NCBI GenBank assembly: GCA_047632595.1
Contig: JBLIDK010000006.1
Coordinates: forward strand, 4,600-68,599
Direction: 5' to 3'
DNA from: JBLIDK01 sp047632595
GTDB taxonomy: Bacteria > Bacteroidota > Bacteroidia > Sphingobacteriales > Sphingobacteriaceae
DNA: 64,000 bases
In this document: one piece after another, positions 18,963 through 28,978 of the stretch
Numbering within the stretch: the stretch's first letter is position 1
Layout of the letters: the number at the start of each line of letters is the position of its first letter
Position numbers and translations under genes: made by a program
Notes under the pieces: generated by a model
What the model was told of the DNA's origin: nothing
Seen by the model: the letters and a program-made list of their open reading frames with translations, nothing else
Database searches by the model: none

Positions 18963-19952
18963 CTAAAACACTTGTGATATCACAATAGATAAAGCAATGA
19001 ATGCCACGGAAAATTCATTTAATCGAGTGCTTGTATTGTTTGAGTAATAATTGGCAACCAATATGGCGGAAGGAACTAGGGCTAATTGAAAATGAAATAA
19101 AATATTGGGGAGTTGAATAATTAGGGCTACGCACAACAATATTAACCATAATAGCAATTGCTGTATAAACTTTCTAGTCACAATCATTTGCTGCCCACTT
19201 GTTGCCAAATGCTTAATAATACTAAAAGTTAAAAGTAAAGAAAAAGATAAGGCTGGAATCAATAACCACCATGAAAAGTCTGTAAAATCTAATCCGCCGT
19301 CAAAAAAGGTAAAAGAATTAATATAGTTACTAGTTAACAAGGGGTTGTCTAATAAATAGGCCAAAGAAAAAAACCATAATAATGGGGCTAGTACTCCAGC
19401 CAAGGCCGTAATAACAGTTCTTAAATCAACCGACTTAATTATGAGATAAGAATATACCACAACAATTGTTAATAGAATTGAAGGGATATAAAAAAGTGTG
19501 CAAGTTCCAATTAAAAACCCAAAATCAAATGCTAATCGTAACCCTCTATTGGTTTTATTTAGCTTAAAAATATTGTTGAATAGTAGAATAATCAAAAAGT
19601 TGACTAATAGAATTGGGTTAAGTGTTAAAAAGTGTGGAATGCAATGAGCAGCAATAATATAGAAAAACCCAACTAGATAAGTTGATTTAGAAAGTACTGC
19701 TTGCTTAACACAAATTTTATTTAGCAATAATGCTTGAAAACATATTAGAATTGAAGCGAGTAGGGTGTTTAGCCAATTTGGAAGCTTTTCAACTCCAAAA
19801 TAAGTGAAAACGAATTCGCCAAAAGGTGAGTAAGACTGATCAATAGTTTCGATTGAACCAAAAATCATTTGGCAAATAGATAATGTTATTGTTAAAGCAA
19901 ATAAAACAAAAACATTTGAGGGTGAAATACTTCTAAAAAATTGGGTAATCAT
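18963..19952 (-). CDS. Multi-spanning membrane protein (DUF6427-like)
   Basis: 329 residues, almost wholly hydrophobic with about ten helices; starts MITQFFRSISPSNVF. It resembles the DUF6427 family that I recall from Flavobacteriia, whose function is unknown. It is separated by 4 bases from the secreted protein gene upstream, so they are probably one transcript. Confidence 0.7.
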   Translation of the reverse strand: MITQFFRSISPSNVFVLFALTITLSICQMIFGSIETIDQSYSPFGEFVFTYFGVEKLPNWLNTLLASILICFQALLLNKICVKQAVLSKSTYLVGFFYIIAAHCIPHFLTLNPILLVNFLIILLFNNIFKLNKTNRGLRLAFDFGFLIGTCTLFYIPSILLTIVVVYSYLIIKSVDLRTVITALAGVLAPLLWFFSLAYLLDNPLLTSNYINSFTFFDGGLDFTDFSWWLLIPALSFSLLLTFSIIKHLATSGQQMIVTRKFIQQLLLWLILLCVALIIQLPNILFHFQLALVPSAILVANYYSNNTSTRLNEFSVAFIALSIVISQVF

Positions 19953-19956
19953 TGTT

Positions 19957-21450
19957 TTAAAATATCAGACGAAGATAGCTGTCTTTATTTTCAACTATAC
20001 ATGGAATCACTAATTCATTACTACTTATTTGTCTGGAGCCTTTTGGCTGTAAAATTGTTTCTTCTCGTTCATTTAATAATATTTTTTCACTGCTTTTGCC
20101 AGATGCATCAATTGAAAAAACAATTACATCTGTTCTTCTTTTAATAGCCTTGTTGAAAATAAAGTAAAGGTCTGAGCCTTCTACAAATAAACTATAGGAG
20201 CTAAAAACAGCGCCGTCATTTTCAGAAACTTGCCTTTTTCGTAAAACATTATCCCATTCAATATCTCCATTTTTACTTATTGAAAAAATTAAAACATTGT
20301 TATAATGATAGGTAAATGAAGTGCTATATACTTGACTATAGACATTAAACGTTGAAGATTCTGTGATGAAATTAGCTTCGGCAATTAATACCATGCCGCC
20401 ATCTGATTTCATTATTACTTCTTGTATTTCATAATTAATTAAGGTTTTACCTGGATCACCAACAACTGATTCGTTGTCAAAATTTCCTAGTGTTTTTACC
20501 TTAAAATTTTGATAAGACGAATTGAAAACCGAGTCGGTTGATGCATCTAACCTTAGTAGAAAAACTCCAGAATTTGAAAACTCTCTTCGCTCAGTATAAA
20601 ATCCACATACAGCTACGCTATTTTCATCTTGTTTAAAAGTCATTTCAACATCTTGTAAATAATATTCTGGGCTAAAAACGTAAGGCGCTTTTAAAGCACC
20701 GCTTTCAGAATTGCAACTATAAATAAAATGTAGAACTTCGTTATTATTTATTTTAATGCGCTCTGAGTTTGTCATTAACACCACTACTGTTTGATTTGTA
20801 TCTACTTTTAAGTCAAGTATTTTTAAAGATTCATTTAGAAGGGTTTTTGGGAACGTTTTCAACCATTTTTGATTCAATTCTTCATCTAAAAATTGAAAAT
20901 AGATTTCGCAGTATTCCGACTTGATGGTTTCGTGAATTGCTGAAACAGCATACCCTTTGCCATTTGGGTCTAAACAAACTGCAAAACTTAACTCATCTCG
21001 TCTTTTTTCAACTGGAATACTCAAAGCAGGGGTTTCCTTAATAAAGTGTTTTCCATCAGTTAATGAATAGGCAAAAACATTTAAATCGTAAGCTGATTGG
21101 CCCTTATTAAAAACTTTATAATAGAGATAAGCTCTGCTATCTAAAATACTTACATGAACAATTTGAGCATCAAAAGTGGGTAAATCAACATAAATCTCCC
21201 AAATTTTGCTCATCAAATTGTCTCTAAAACTTAAAGAAGTTTTATTATTAGACAAGTTTAAATTTTTGGAGTTACTACTAATCGGACTTTCACTGCTAAG
21301 AACCAAAAAACCATTATTGTTTTCGCCAACTATCTTTGTAAAAGTAGTTTTAAACTTTTTTTCTGGTTTAGAAAGTTCAATCCTTTGAGCTGGTAGTTGT
21401 TGGTTAAAGAATAAAACACTTAAAACAATATTGATAATTACTAGTTTCAT
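19957..21450 (-). CDS. Secreted protein of unknown function
   Basis: 497 residues with a signal peptide (hydrophobic 4-15, cleavage after LPAQ). The rest is beta-rich with repeated strand-turn units (for example SLTDGKHFIKET, KNGDIEWDNVLRKR), suggesting a beta-propeller-like fold. I do not recognise a family. No T9SS sorting domain is visible at the C-terminus, so it is probably periplasmic. Confidence 0.7.
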   Translation of the reverse strand: MKLVIINIVLSVLFFNQQLPAQRIELSKPEKKFKTTFTKIVGENNNGFLVLSSESPISSNSKNLNLSNNKTSLSFRDNLMSKIWEIYVDLPTFDAQIVHVSILDSRAYLYYKVFNKGQSAYDLNVFAYSLTDGKHFIKETPALSIPVEKRRDELSFAVCLDPNGKGYAVSAIHETIKSEYCEIYFQFLDEELNQKWLKTFPKTLLNESLKILDLKVDTNQTVVVLMTNSERIKINNNEVLHFIYSCNSESGALKAPYVFSPEYYLQDVEMTFKQDENSVAVCGFYTERREFSNSGVFLLRLDASTDSVFNSSYQNFKVKTLGNFDNESVVGDPGKTLINYEIQEVIMKSDGGMVLIAEANFITESSTFNVYSQVYSTSFTYHYNNVLIFSISKNGDIEWDNVLRKRQVSENDGAVFSSYSLFVEGSDLYFIFNKAIKRRTDVIVFSIDASGKSSEKILLNEREETILQPKGSRQISSNELVIPCIVENKDSYLRLIF

Positions 21451-21539
21451 TATAAGGCAATGTACATCGGAAATTGCAATTAATTCAACTTCTTGACTAA
21501 ATATTTACGTTTTTTAAATGCTATTTATTTTAACAATAG

Positions 21540-21547
21540 TATCTTTG
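21540..21547 (+). promoter_or_regulatory. Possible -7 box before the propeller gene
   Basis: TATCTTTG matches the Bacteroidota -7 consensus TAnnTTTG in the divergent gap and lies 35 bases before the ATG at 21583. I see no convincing -33 TTTG at the expected distance. Confidence 0.35.
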
Positions 21548-21582
21548 AAGTTGCTCGATTAGTTCAAATAACTTTAAATATA

Positions 21583-24222
21583 ATGACAAACTTTTTTAAA
21601 AACTCTCTTATTGTTGTAGCATTGGTTGCATCAACTATATTCGTTTCTTCATATAGCGACTATTTAACAATTCCAACATATAATTCTGAAAGAGTTGCTC
21701 CTGTCAACAATCAAGGTAGAAATGTCAAAGGCATTAAAGGCGCCATGGAATACCTTAATGAGATTAGAGTTAATCAAATTACAGGCACAATAGATGCAAA
21801 TGACGTTTACAATGCCTACCTAACTCACAACATTAAAGCAAGCAGAGCATTTAAAAGCGCTAGTCATACTGAATGGGTAGAAATGGGTCCAGATAACATT
21901 GGGGGAAGAACTCGAGCAGTTTTAGTTGATAAAGACAACCCCGCTAGAATTTATGCAGGTTCAGTTTCAGGCGGTTTATTTATTTCAAACAATAGCGGAA
22001 CAACTTGGGAACCTAATAATGATCAACAGGCAAATCTAGCTGTTTCATGTATTACACAAGCTGTTAATGGAGATATTTATTATGGCACTGGAGAGGGCCA
22101 TTATATTGGAAATGGAGATGGAGGTAGAGGTGTTGGCGGACAAGGAATTTTTAAGTCAATAGATGGTGGTGAAAATTTTACACGACTGGTAAACACTTAT
22201 GACTCTTTGACAAATAAAGGTGCGTTTATGTGGGTTAACAGCATTTTTGCTGATCCTTCAGATAGTAACAGGGTTTATGCTGCAACAAGATCTGGCCTAT
22301 ATGTTACTCATAATGCTGGAGATACATGGGATAACCCAATTGGCAGCACCATAGCTCAAGATGTTGCTGTTGGTCCATCAGGTATTGTTTTCGCAGCACA
22401 AAATGGACGTTTTTATAGATCAGTAGATTCAGGACAAACATTTCAAAACCTATCTGCGAACGTTCCAGGAAGAATTCCTACTATCACTACAAATGGTAGA
22501 ATTGAAATAACAAATTTTGCTGGTGCAGACAGTGTGGTATATGTTGTACTTGTTAATGGTCAAGGATCAGGACACAGAGATTTTTATTTATCTAAAGATA
22601 CCGGTTCAACATTTAGTATAATCACAAATGAAGCAGGAAACTTTGATCCACTTGGACAACAAGGAACATTTAATATTGCGATGGGTGTGAATTTGACCAA
22701 CCCAGACAAAATGTACATAGGTGGACAAACGCAGAATTGGCATTATAATGAATCAGATTCTATTTGGCTACAAGGTGCAAACTCATTTGTAATGCACGCC
22801 GATAGACATATTGTAGCGAACGACCCTTCAAATCCAGAGGTGTTTTATGTTGGAACTGATGGAGGAGTTTACCGAACAGGAAACGGGGCAAACAATGTTC
22901 CTAGTTTTATATCAAGAAATAATTCATATAACGTTACTCAGTATTATTCAGTTGCTGCAGGAATTGATGGCGCTTTTAGTGGTGGCGCACAAGACAATGG
23001 TACTCATAGAATTGACCCAAATATATCTCCCGCTAATGCAAAGCGAGCAACGGCAATAGGCGGTGGAGATGGAACATACACCGCTATCTCAAACATTAAT
23101 CCTGATATCTATTTTTATGCCTCACAAAACGGGAACATTTCACGAAGGGATATTAATAATTTTGCCTCTTCGTTTCCGTTTGATGAAAATGTTTCTGCCA
23201 CAGACCAAGGTAGTTCAGTTTTTGTAACCTGTTTTAGGTTATGGGAAGATGTTGCAACTGAAAAATCGCTGTATGCTATTGCCTTAGGTAGAAATATCTA
23301 TGTAACTCCAGATGCTTTAGACTTAAACTCTAGTCCTGAGTGGTTCAAAATCACCGATCGTAATATATTTGGTAGCGTTTCTAGATTGGAATTTAGTGCG
23401 AATGGAGATCAACTTTATGCTGGAGCTAATGGGCGCTTATATAGAGTTAGTGGGTTAAAGGATATTATCTATGAATATGATGAAAACGATGAATTTATTC
23501 CTGATTCACTGGGAATTACTGTAGAGCAAGTTTATAGTAATCCAAGTAGAGCGTTTACTGGTATTGGTGTTGATAATGTTGATTCGAACAAATTGATTAT
23601 CACCTTGGGTAATTATGGTAACATATCTTATGTGTTTAAATCAAATAATATTTTAGCTCCCAAAGACGAAGTTGAGTTTGAGGACGTAACGGGTGACCTT
23701 CCTAAATTCCCAGTATATGACGCTGTTATTGACTTAAACAATAACGCAAAGTACTATGTAGGAACTGAGGCTGGAATATATTCCACGAAAGATAATGGAG
23801 TAACTTGGGAACATCAAACATCAGTGCCTAATGTGCCAGTGTTTATGTTAGTTCAAGTTCCTAATTTGCCCGGAGCAGTTAATGGTGGAGTGATCTACGC
23901 AGCTACTCATGGTAGAGGTGTATATAAAACAGAAACATCAACTCCTACAAGCATTGCACAAAAGGAAAAAAGTAGCGGGTTATTTAATTTAACTGTTTAC
24001 CCTAACCCAGTTACTATTGGTGCAAATGTAATGGTAAACACTACTTCTTCCTCAAAAGAGAAGCAAGTAAGTGTATATAGCTTAACAGGAAGGTTAATTA
24101 CAAAGCAAACCTTATTAGATAATTCGGCTAGCGTTTCAACTGTCAATTGGAATAAAGGAACCTATCTTGTGCAAGTAAAGTCTGAAGGGCTAAGTAGAAC
24201 CCAGAAGATAATTGTTCAATAG
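21583..24222 (+). CDS. Large secreted beta-propeller (sortilin/BNR-type) protein with T9SS signal
   Basis: 879 residues from the ATG at 21583; an upstream TTG at 21493 would place 30 unlikely residues before the signal peptide. After the signal come repeated BNR/Asp-box-like blades, such as SNNSGTTWEPN, SVDSGQTFQN, SKDTGSTF and TKDNGVTWEH, as in sortilin or sialidase propellers. The end (about 800-879) is a type A T9SS sorting domain (VYPNPVTIGANV, NKGTYLVQVKSEG). It is probably surface-displayed; without sialidase catalytic residues I would not call it a glycosidase. Confidence 0.88.
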   Translation: MTNFFKNSLIVVALVASTIFVSSYSDYLTIPTYNSERVAPVNNQGRNVKGIKGAMEYLNEIRVNQITGTIDANDVYNAYLTHNIKASRAFKSASHTEWVEMGPDNIGGRTRAVLVDKDNPARIYAGSVSGGLFISNNSGTTWEPNNDQQANLAVSCITQAVNGDIYYGTGEGHYIGNGDGGRGVGGQGIFKSIDGGENFTRLVNTYDSLTNKGAFMWVNSIFADPSDSNRVYAATRSGLYVTHNAGDTWDNPIGSTIAQDVAVGPSGIVFAAQNGRFYRSVDSGQTFQNLSANVPGRIPTITTNGRIEITNFAGADSVVYVVLVNGQGSGHRDFYLSKDTGSTFSIITNEAGNFDPLGQQGTFNIAMGVNLTNPDKMYIGGQTQNWHYNESDSIWLQGANSFVMHADRHIVANDPSNPEVFYVGTDGGVYRTGNGANNVPSFISRNNSYNVTQYYSVAAGIDGAFSGGAQDNGTHRIDPNISPANAKRATAIGGGDGTYTAISNINPDIYFYASQNGNISRRDINNFASSFPFDENVSATDQGSSVFVTCFRLWEDVATEKSLYAIALGRNIYVTPDALDLNSSPEWFKITDRNIFGSVSRLEFSANGDQLYAGANGRLYRVSGLKDIIYEYDENDEFIPDSLGITVEQVYSNPSRAFTGIGVDNVDSNKLIITLGNYGNISYVFKSNNILAPKDEVEFEDVTGDLPKFPVYDAVIDLNNNAKYYVGTEAGIYSTKDNGVTWEHQTSVPNVPVFMLVQVPNLPGAVNGGVIYAATHGRGVYKTETSTPTSIAQKEKSSGLFNLTVYPNPVTIGANVMVNTTSSSKEKQVSVYSLTGRLITKQTLLDNSASVSTVNWNKGTYLVQVKSEGLSRTQKIIVQ

Positions 24223-24244
24223 AAGAACAGAAAACTACAAAATT

Positions 24245-24270
24245 AAAAAGGGGCGATTCGCCCCTTTTTT
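24245..24270. terminator. Bidirectional terminator between convergent genes
   Basis: Perfect 12-bp palindrome arms AAAAAGGGGCGA and TCGCCCCTTTTT around one T, with a T run on each strand. It serves the propeller gene on plus and abuts the stop of the thioredoxin-like gene on minus. Confidence 0.85.
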
Positions 24271-25724
24271 TATCCCTTTTCTTTTTTAATAAGCCTTTCC
24301 ATAAAATCTTCGAGTTGTTCAGCCCCAAGCTGCTTGGCAATTACTTTCTTATCCTTATCCAATAAGAAAATAGCTGGAGTGCTTTTAATGTCGTAGATAA
24401 ACTTAACGCCAGTTTTATAATCAATGTCCTCTACATTAATCCACCGTAAGTTGTTTTCTATAATATATTCTTTCCATTTAGGAATTTCATTCTCTGTATA
24501 CACACCATATACTTGAAACGAAACACCAAGGCTGTCCATTTTATTGAATAAGGCTAACATTTTTGGCGTAGCCTTCTTACAATGTCCACAGTCTGGATCC
24601 CAGAAATAAACAGCGGTATAGTCCGCATTAACAGAATGAAGCCTTCTATAGTTGCCCGCAGTGTCTTTTAGGGTGACATCTGGCGCAGTTGCCCCTATTA
24701 AAGTCGGCTTCTTTGCTTTAGCTATTGAATTTAATCTAATTAGCTGAGTGTCATCCAACCAATAAGCCGTTTCTTTATTGTAGTATTTTTCAACCATGTG
24801 CACATAAACGGCATCCATTCCCATAATTTTTGAGTTTGCAGCTTCATTTGTTATATGTTGTATAACATATTTAAAAATTTCTTGTCCTTCAATTCTGGCA
24901 ATTAAATCGTCTGCATCTTTGTTAATTGAATCGGGAATTTGAATTACTAGTTGGTCAAAGTATCTTTCTAGCTTGTTCTTAAAAACAGGAGTTCGTATTA
25001 TTCTATCATCAGCAAAATTGACCCCATCAAAATAATGCTTTTTGTAATATCGATATGCAAAAGTTGAATCCTTTACACCGTTTTCATCAACTGGTGCATC
25101 TGGAACATCTATGTCGCCCATAATTGTAAATAACTGTGAAGTAAATGAGTTGGGTTTTTTTTTGATGTAGTCTGTTCTAAATTGAATTATTTCCTTTTCA
25201 TTTTTTGTTAGAATGTCACGGATTTTATTAATTCTTGCAGTGTCACCGTCTTCTTCTCTCAGCTTTTTTAATTCTTCAAACATTGGTTGTAGAGTTTCTT
25301 GCTTCTTACCTGCAAACCTACGGTATGCATAGAGATCTTCATTTTGTGGAGATCCGGTAAACTTTGCAGTCATTATTAAATCAGTAATGTCAGCTGTTAG
25401 ACTAAAGTTTCGGTTTTCGTCATCTATCAAAAGATCAATAAAGCCAAGATTCTTGCCTGGTGCAAGAATATACATACCCCAAGGCATGTCTTCATCGCTT
25501 TCAATGATGCATTTCCCTTTGCTATCAATTCTAAAAGTGTCTTTAACAAAGGTCTTGCTTTGATCAGCGTAATAGTAGGCTAATAGGCAGGTGGTGTCCG
25601 AAATTCCCTTAAATTGGGCTTCAATTTTGTAACCAGTTTGAGTTTGGCTTAGCACTGAATTGCTAAATAAAAGCGTAAACGCAATAAGTAAAAGTTGTAT
25701 TCTCATTTTAATAAATTGTTTCAA
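24270..25724 (-). CDS. TlpA-like periplasmic thioredoxin with DUF4369/DUF5106-type N-half
   Basis: 484 residues: signal peptide (ending LSQ, about 27), a DUF4369-like beta domain (about 30-125), a helical DUF5106-like middle (about 130-335), and a thioredoxin/AhpC-TSA domain (about 342-484) with redox pair Cys379-G-H-Cys382. It is probably a thiol:disulfide oxidoreductase in the periplasm. Met7 is an alternative start with a more usual signal peptide. Confidence 0.85.
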   Translation of the reverse strand: MKQFIKMRIQLLLIAFTLLFSNSVLSQTQTGYKIEAQFKGISDTTCLLAYYYADQSKTFVKDTFRIDSKGKCIIESDEDMPWGMYILAPGKNLGFIDLLIDDENRNFSLTADITDLIMTAKFTGSPQNEDLYAYRRFAGKKQETLQPMFEELKKLREEDGDTARINKIRDILTKNEKEIIQFRTDYIKKKPNSFTSQLFTIMGDIDVPDAPVDENGVKDSTFAYRYYKKHYFDGVNFADDRIIRTPVFKNKLERYFDQLVIQIPDSINKDADDLIARIEGQEIFKYVIQHITNEAANSKIMGMDAVYVHMVEKYYNKETAYWLDDTQLIRLNSIAKAKKPTLIGATAPDVTLKDTAGNYRRLHSVNADYTAVYFWDPDCGHCKKATPKMLALFNKMDSLGVSFQVYGVYTENEIPKWKEYIIENNLRWINVEDIDYKTGVKFIYDIKSTPAIFLLDKDKKVIAKQLGAEQLEDFMERLIKKEKG

Positions 25725-25751
25725 TTCACAAATATCTTAATTATTAAAACA

Positions 25752-25779
25752 AAAAAAGCGGAACAATAGTGTTCCGCTC
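25752..25779 (-). terminator. Rho-independent terminator (minus strand)
   Basis: Arms AGCGGAACA (25758-25766) and TGTTCCGCT (25771-25779) with loop ATAG; on the minus strand the hairpin is followed by seven T. It ends the small lipoprotein transcript. Confidence 0.8.
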
Positions 25780-25802
25780 TTAATTTTTTTTAAAAGTTTT
25801 AA

Positions 25803-26348
25803 CTACAATACCTCCACTTCTGCAACAAATGATAAAATCACTTTAATACAAATAGTCTCTTCAATAGCAGTTCCTACCGTTGCGCTCCCATCAATAATTA
25901 ATAATTTTTTGTCAAGATATTTTTCAACATCAAAAGAAGCATTTACAGGAATTTCAATTTCTGTCAATCCAGTTTTTGGAATAGTACCAATACTTCCTAA
26001 GTCAACAGTTCCTAAACCTTCAGCCTTAACTTTTAAGGTAATAGCATCTATATTGTTTAAACTTGCTCCAGCTGGCGCAACTACTTTAATAGCAATTTTT
26101 CTAAGTTCAGTGCTTTTAATTTTGTCAGCACTTGATTCAGCGTCAGCAACAAGTTTATCTACATCTACTTCAATTGTATCTCCTTTAAAGTCAAAAACCC
26201 CAGCTGTTAATCCAGAATCGATCTTTAACTCAATTTCATCGTTTTCAAAATCTACATCAGCAGTAATTGGAATTGTATCACACGAAACAATTGCAAAAGC
26301 AAATGCTACGACAGTAATTAAACTTAAATTTTTTATAATATTTTTCAT
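25803..26348 (-). CDS. Small lipoprotein of unknown function
   Basis: 181 residues with a clear lipobox (AIVSC, Cys23), then a beta-rich domain of Asp/Lys-rich strands (ADVDFENDEIELKIDSG). No family recognised. It is a single transcription unit with its own terminator. Confidence 0.75.
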   Translation of the reverse strand: MKNIIKNLSLITVVAFAFAIVSCDTIPITADVDFENDEIELKIDSGLTAGVFDFKGDTIEVDVDKLVADAESSADKIKSTELRKIAIKVVAPAGASLNNIDAITLKVKAEGLGTVDLGSIGTIPKTGLTEIEIPVNASFDVEKYLDKKLLIIDGSATVGTAIEETICIKVILSFVAEVEVL

Positions 26349-26382
26349 GGGTTTTTTTTAATTATTAATGTAAATATACAAA

Positions 26383-27102
26383 TTATGATTTAGTACTTAC
26401 GTATTTCACCACAGACCTTTTTGCTATAGGCAGAAGGGTCTCCTTAATTGGATAATCTTTTTTACTCTCCACAGCAAACACTGCAGGATTAGGTAAATGC
26501 CAGTGTTCTTTTATTAATTCAACCTTAATTGATTCATATGTGGTAGTGATTTTTCTAGGGAAGGACCTTACAAACTGTGTCTTAATGCCTCTAAACTTTT
26601 CTTCGTTGTTTTCAAAAATGGTTATTTGATATTCAAATATTTGACACTCCTTATTTCTTTTAATTGGAATAATAATATAGCCTACTTCATCTATTAAAGG
26701 GACAATTCCAATAGGAAAAATAGTTAAATCGTTTTCAATGTGATCATAAATCTCCATACCATCTGAAATTGACGACTGGAATTTGGGTAGAGCAAAATTC
26801 AGAATAGACTCAACCTCCTTTAGTTCTTCACCTGGATTTAATAGAGATTTTTCAAAATGTAAAGACATTTTCTTAAAGTCAACATCTGTTAAATGCTCTT
26901 TGAACCTATCGAAAAGATCATTTTTATTTTTTATAAACAGGGTTAAGTCTTTATGATGATTTATTAATTCACTTAAATGAGGATACAATTGATGGGAATC
27001 AAAATTGCCTTCAATATCTTTCAAATACCCTAAAAGAATATACTTTTTATATTCAAAATCAATTAATCCATCGGTAATCCAATTTTCTGGTAATTTTGTC
27101 AT
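26383..27102 (-). CDS. Conserved hypothetical cytoplasmic protein
   Basis: 239 residues, no signal peptide or membrane helix. The N-terminus MTKLPENWITDGLIDFEYKK and the motif KKMSLHFEKSLLNPGEEL look like a conserved Flavobacteriia family. No catalytic pattern is recognised. It is divergent from the methyltransferase gene, with 66 bases between the starts. Confidence 0.65.
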   Translation of the reverse strand: MTKLPENWITDGLIDFEYKKYILLGYLKDIEGNFDSHQLYPHLSELINHHKDLTLFIKNKNDLFDRFKEHLTDVDFKKMSLHFEKSLLNPGEELKEVESILNFALPKFQSSISDGMEIYDHIENDLTIFPIGIVPLIDEVGYIIIPIKRNKECQIFEYQITIFENNEEKFRGIKTQFVRSFPRKITTTYESIKVELIKEHWHLPNPAVFAVESKKDYPIKETLLPIAKRSVVKYVSTKS

Positions 27103-27168
27103 CTGTTCCTCCTTTCTAATTTGGTTAAATACTTTGTTGTAATTTGGAGCTTTAATTTAACGAACGTT

Positions 27169-27876
27169 ATGAAAAAGGGCAAATTATTTATCATACCATC
27201 ACCAATTTCTAATGGATTACTTTCAAAATCCATTCCAAATTCTACTCAAGAGACCTTAAAAAATATTAAGCTCTTTGCAGTTGAAAACATTCGAACGACC
27301 AGAAGGTTCTTGAAAAAGGTAGATAAATCAATAGATATTGACGAACTAACCTTTGAAATAATTGATAAACGAACAAAGGAAAAAGAATTGACCAAAGTTT
27401 TAAATTGGTTAAAGAATGGGAATGATGTAGGTCTGTTAAGTGAGGCAGGTTGCCCTGGAATTGCAGACCCCGGCCATTTATTAATTACTTTATGCCACGA
27501 TAATAAGATACAAGTAATTCCTGAGGTGGGTCCTTCTTCATTGATATTAGCACTAATGGGAAGTGGATTGAATGGTCAACACTTTTGTTTTAATGGATAT
27601 TTGCCCGCAAATCCTCAAGATCGCACAAAAACATTAAAAAAATTAGAAGGAAAAGTAGAAACTCTAAACCAAACCCAGCTTTTTATTGAAACTCCTTATA
27701 GAAACGAACATGTGGCAAAGGCAATAGTTAAAACATGCTCACCGAAATTAAAGTTGTGCATCGGTAAAGATCTTACTGGTGATGAGGAGTATCTAGTAAC
27801 TAAGACTATAGGGAAGTGGAAAGAGTCGTTGCCGGAATTACACAAAACACCCTGTGTGTTTATTTTAGGCAAGTAA
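27169..27876 (+). CDS. SAM-dependent methyltransferase, tetrapyrrole-methylase (RsmI-like) family
   Basis: 235 residues from the ATG at 27169 (a TTG at 27121 would add 16 residues). Signatures: LFIIPSPISNG near the N-terminus, GLLSEAGCPGIADPG and IPEVGPSSLILALMGSG, as in RsmI, which methylates 16S rRNA C1402. It is shorter than RsmI and starts with PSPI rather than ATPIGN, so it is probably a paralogue whose substrate is unknown. Cytoplasmic. Confidence 0.82.
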   Translation: MKKGKLFIIPSPISNGLLSKSIPNSTQETLKNIKLFAVENIRTTRRFLKKVDKSIDIDELTFEIIDKRTKEKELTKVLNWLKNGNDVGLLSEAGCPGIADPGHLLITLCHDNKIQVIPEVGPSSLILALMGSGLNGQHFCFNGYLPANPQDRTKTLKKLEGKVETLNQTQLFIETPYRNEHVAKAIVKTCSPKLKLCIGKDLTGDEEYLVTKTIGKWKESLPELHKTPCVFILGK

Positions 27877-27970
27877 TTGTCTTGAATATGTAATTATAGC
27901 AAGAAGACAGCAGTAAAATAAATAGTTTTAATCTTTTGGCATTCATATTGCCTATGTGATAGTAGATATC

Positions 27971-28066
27971 ATGAAAAACTATTTATATCAACTCTTCTAT
28001 TCTTATTCGCTAGTAGTTGATCAAATTATCTCAACCAAAAAACTAATTTTTAACGGTAATTTTTAA
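27971..28066 (+). CDS. Possible 31-residue small ORF
   Basis: An ATG-to-TAA frame (MKNYLYQLFYSYSLVVDQ...) in the 27877-28069 gap, mildly hydrophobic. There is no supporting promoter or homologue that I know; it may be chance. Otherwise I see nothing in this gap. Confidence 0.12.
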   Translation: MKNYLYQLFYSYSLVVDQIISTKKLIFNGNF

Positions 28067-28069
28067 ATG

Positions 28070-28408
28070 CTATTTATAGAGCCACGAGAAAAAGGTAGGA
28101 ATACCAACATATACAATCTTGTTTTCTATTTTAATAGGATAGGTTTCTAAAAATAACCCTGGGCCACTTGGCATTTTGCCCGTCTTGAAATTAAATACAT
28201 ACCGGTGAAGTGGGCATTCAATCTCACAACCGTTTAAAATACTTCCAAATTCTAAATTACCACCAGCATGCGGACATTTACTACCGAAGGCATAGTAATT
28301 TTCCGCGTTGGTTACTAGGATTCTTTTTCGTCCAATAGTAATTGCGCTTATTTTATTTTTTTGTGGAAGATTATTGGCTTGGATTTCTTTCCAATTATAT
28401 TTTGGCAT
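28070..28408 (-). CDS. Rieske [2Fe-2S] domain protein
   Basis: 112 residues consisting of one Rieske domain. The cluster ligands are visible: Cys45-P-His47 and Cys65-P-L-His68. It resembles ferredoxin subunits of dioxygenases or NirD-type proteins and carries electrons in the cytoplasm. No oxygenase partner is adjacent. Its start overlaps the DinB gene by 14 bases. Confidence 0.88.
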   Translation of the reverse strand: MPKYNWKEIQANNLPQKNKISAITIGRKRILVTNAENYYAFGSKCPHAGGNLEFGSILNGCEIECPLHRYVFNFKTGKMPSGPGLFLETYPIKIENKIVYVGIPTFFSWLYK

Positions 28409-28919
28409 CTATTAAGTAACGTTCTTTTAAAATGGAAACATGGTGTTCCATGTGACCAAAAATAATGCATGCTAAAGCTCTTGGTGAAACTGGACTACCA
28501 TTTGCATTTCCAATTATTTTTTCCTGTTTATCAGTCATTTTAGATAAAAGGGATATCGTTCCTGCTCGTACAATTCCAATTTCGGCCGCTAATTCTTCTT
28601 TATTCCAGTTTGCATGGCCAGCATTAATTACAAACGAATCATGATCAAAGCCAGGTAATTTGTTTTGGTCACCTCTAGAAATATGTAGTGCACGAGTAGA
28701 CATCACCCTTTCGGTATCAGCTATGTGTCCCAAAACCTCAGCAACACTCCATTTATCTTTTTCATACTTTATTTTTAAATCGTCACCTTTTAAAACTTGC
28801 ATGAATTTCTGTATTGTAACTTGTTGTTTTTTAAGTAAATCTATCACAGGTTCATCGCTACACTTGTCAATATAGGTCTTAAAAAAAGGGTTGTATTCTT
28901 GGCTACTTGGCTTTTGCAT
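28395..28919 (-). CDS. DinB family protein
   Basis: 174 residues, four-helix DinB/YfiT-like metalloenzyme fold: KWSVAEVLGHIADTERVMS (first His region), HANWNKEELAAEIG, and the C-terminal IIFGHMEHHVSILKERY with paired His. Such proteins bind divalent metal and often act as thiol transferases. It is co-transcribed with the overlapping Rieske gene. Confidence 0.85.
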   Translation of the reverse strand: MQKPSSQEYNPFFKTYIDKCSDEPVIDLLKKQQVTIQKFMQVLKGDDLKIKYEKDKWSVAEVLGHIADTERVMSTRALHISRGDQNKLPGFDHDSFVINAGHANWNKEELAAEIGIVRAGTISLLSKMTDKQEKIIGNANGSPVSPRALACIIFGHMEHHVSILKERYLIDAKI

Positions 28920-28978
28920 AACATTGTTACTATTTCTGTTGCTAAATTAATGATAAATTAGCCCTAAATTAATTTATT

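Noticed and set aside
27877..28069. Possible non-coding RNA in the gap between the methylase and Rieske genes
   Set aside because: No stable hairpin or terminator found by eye; only a 31-codon ORF of low weight.
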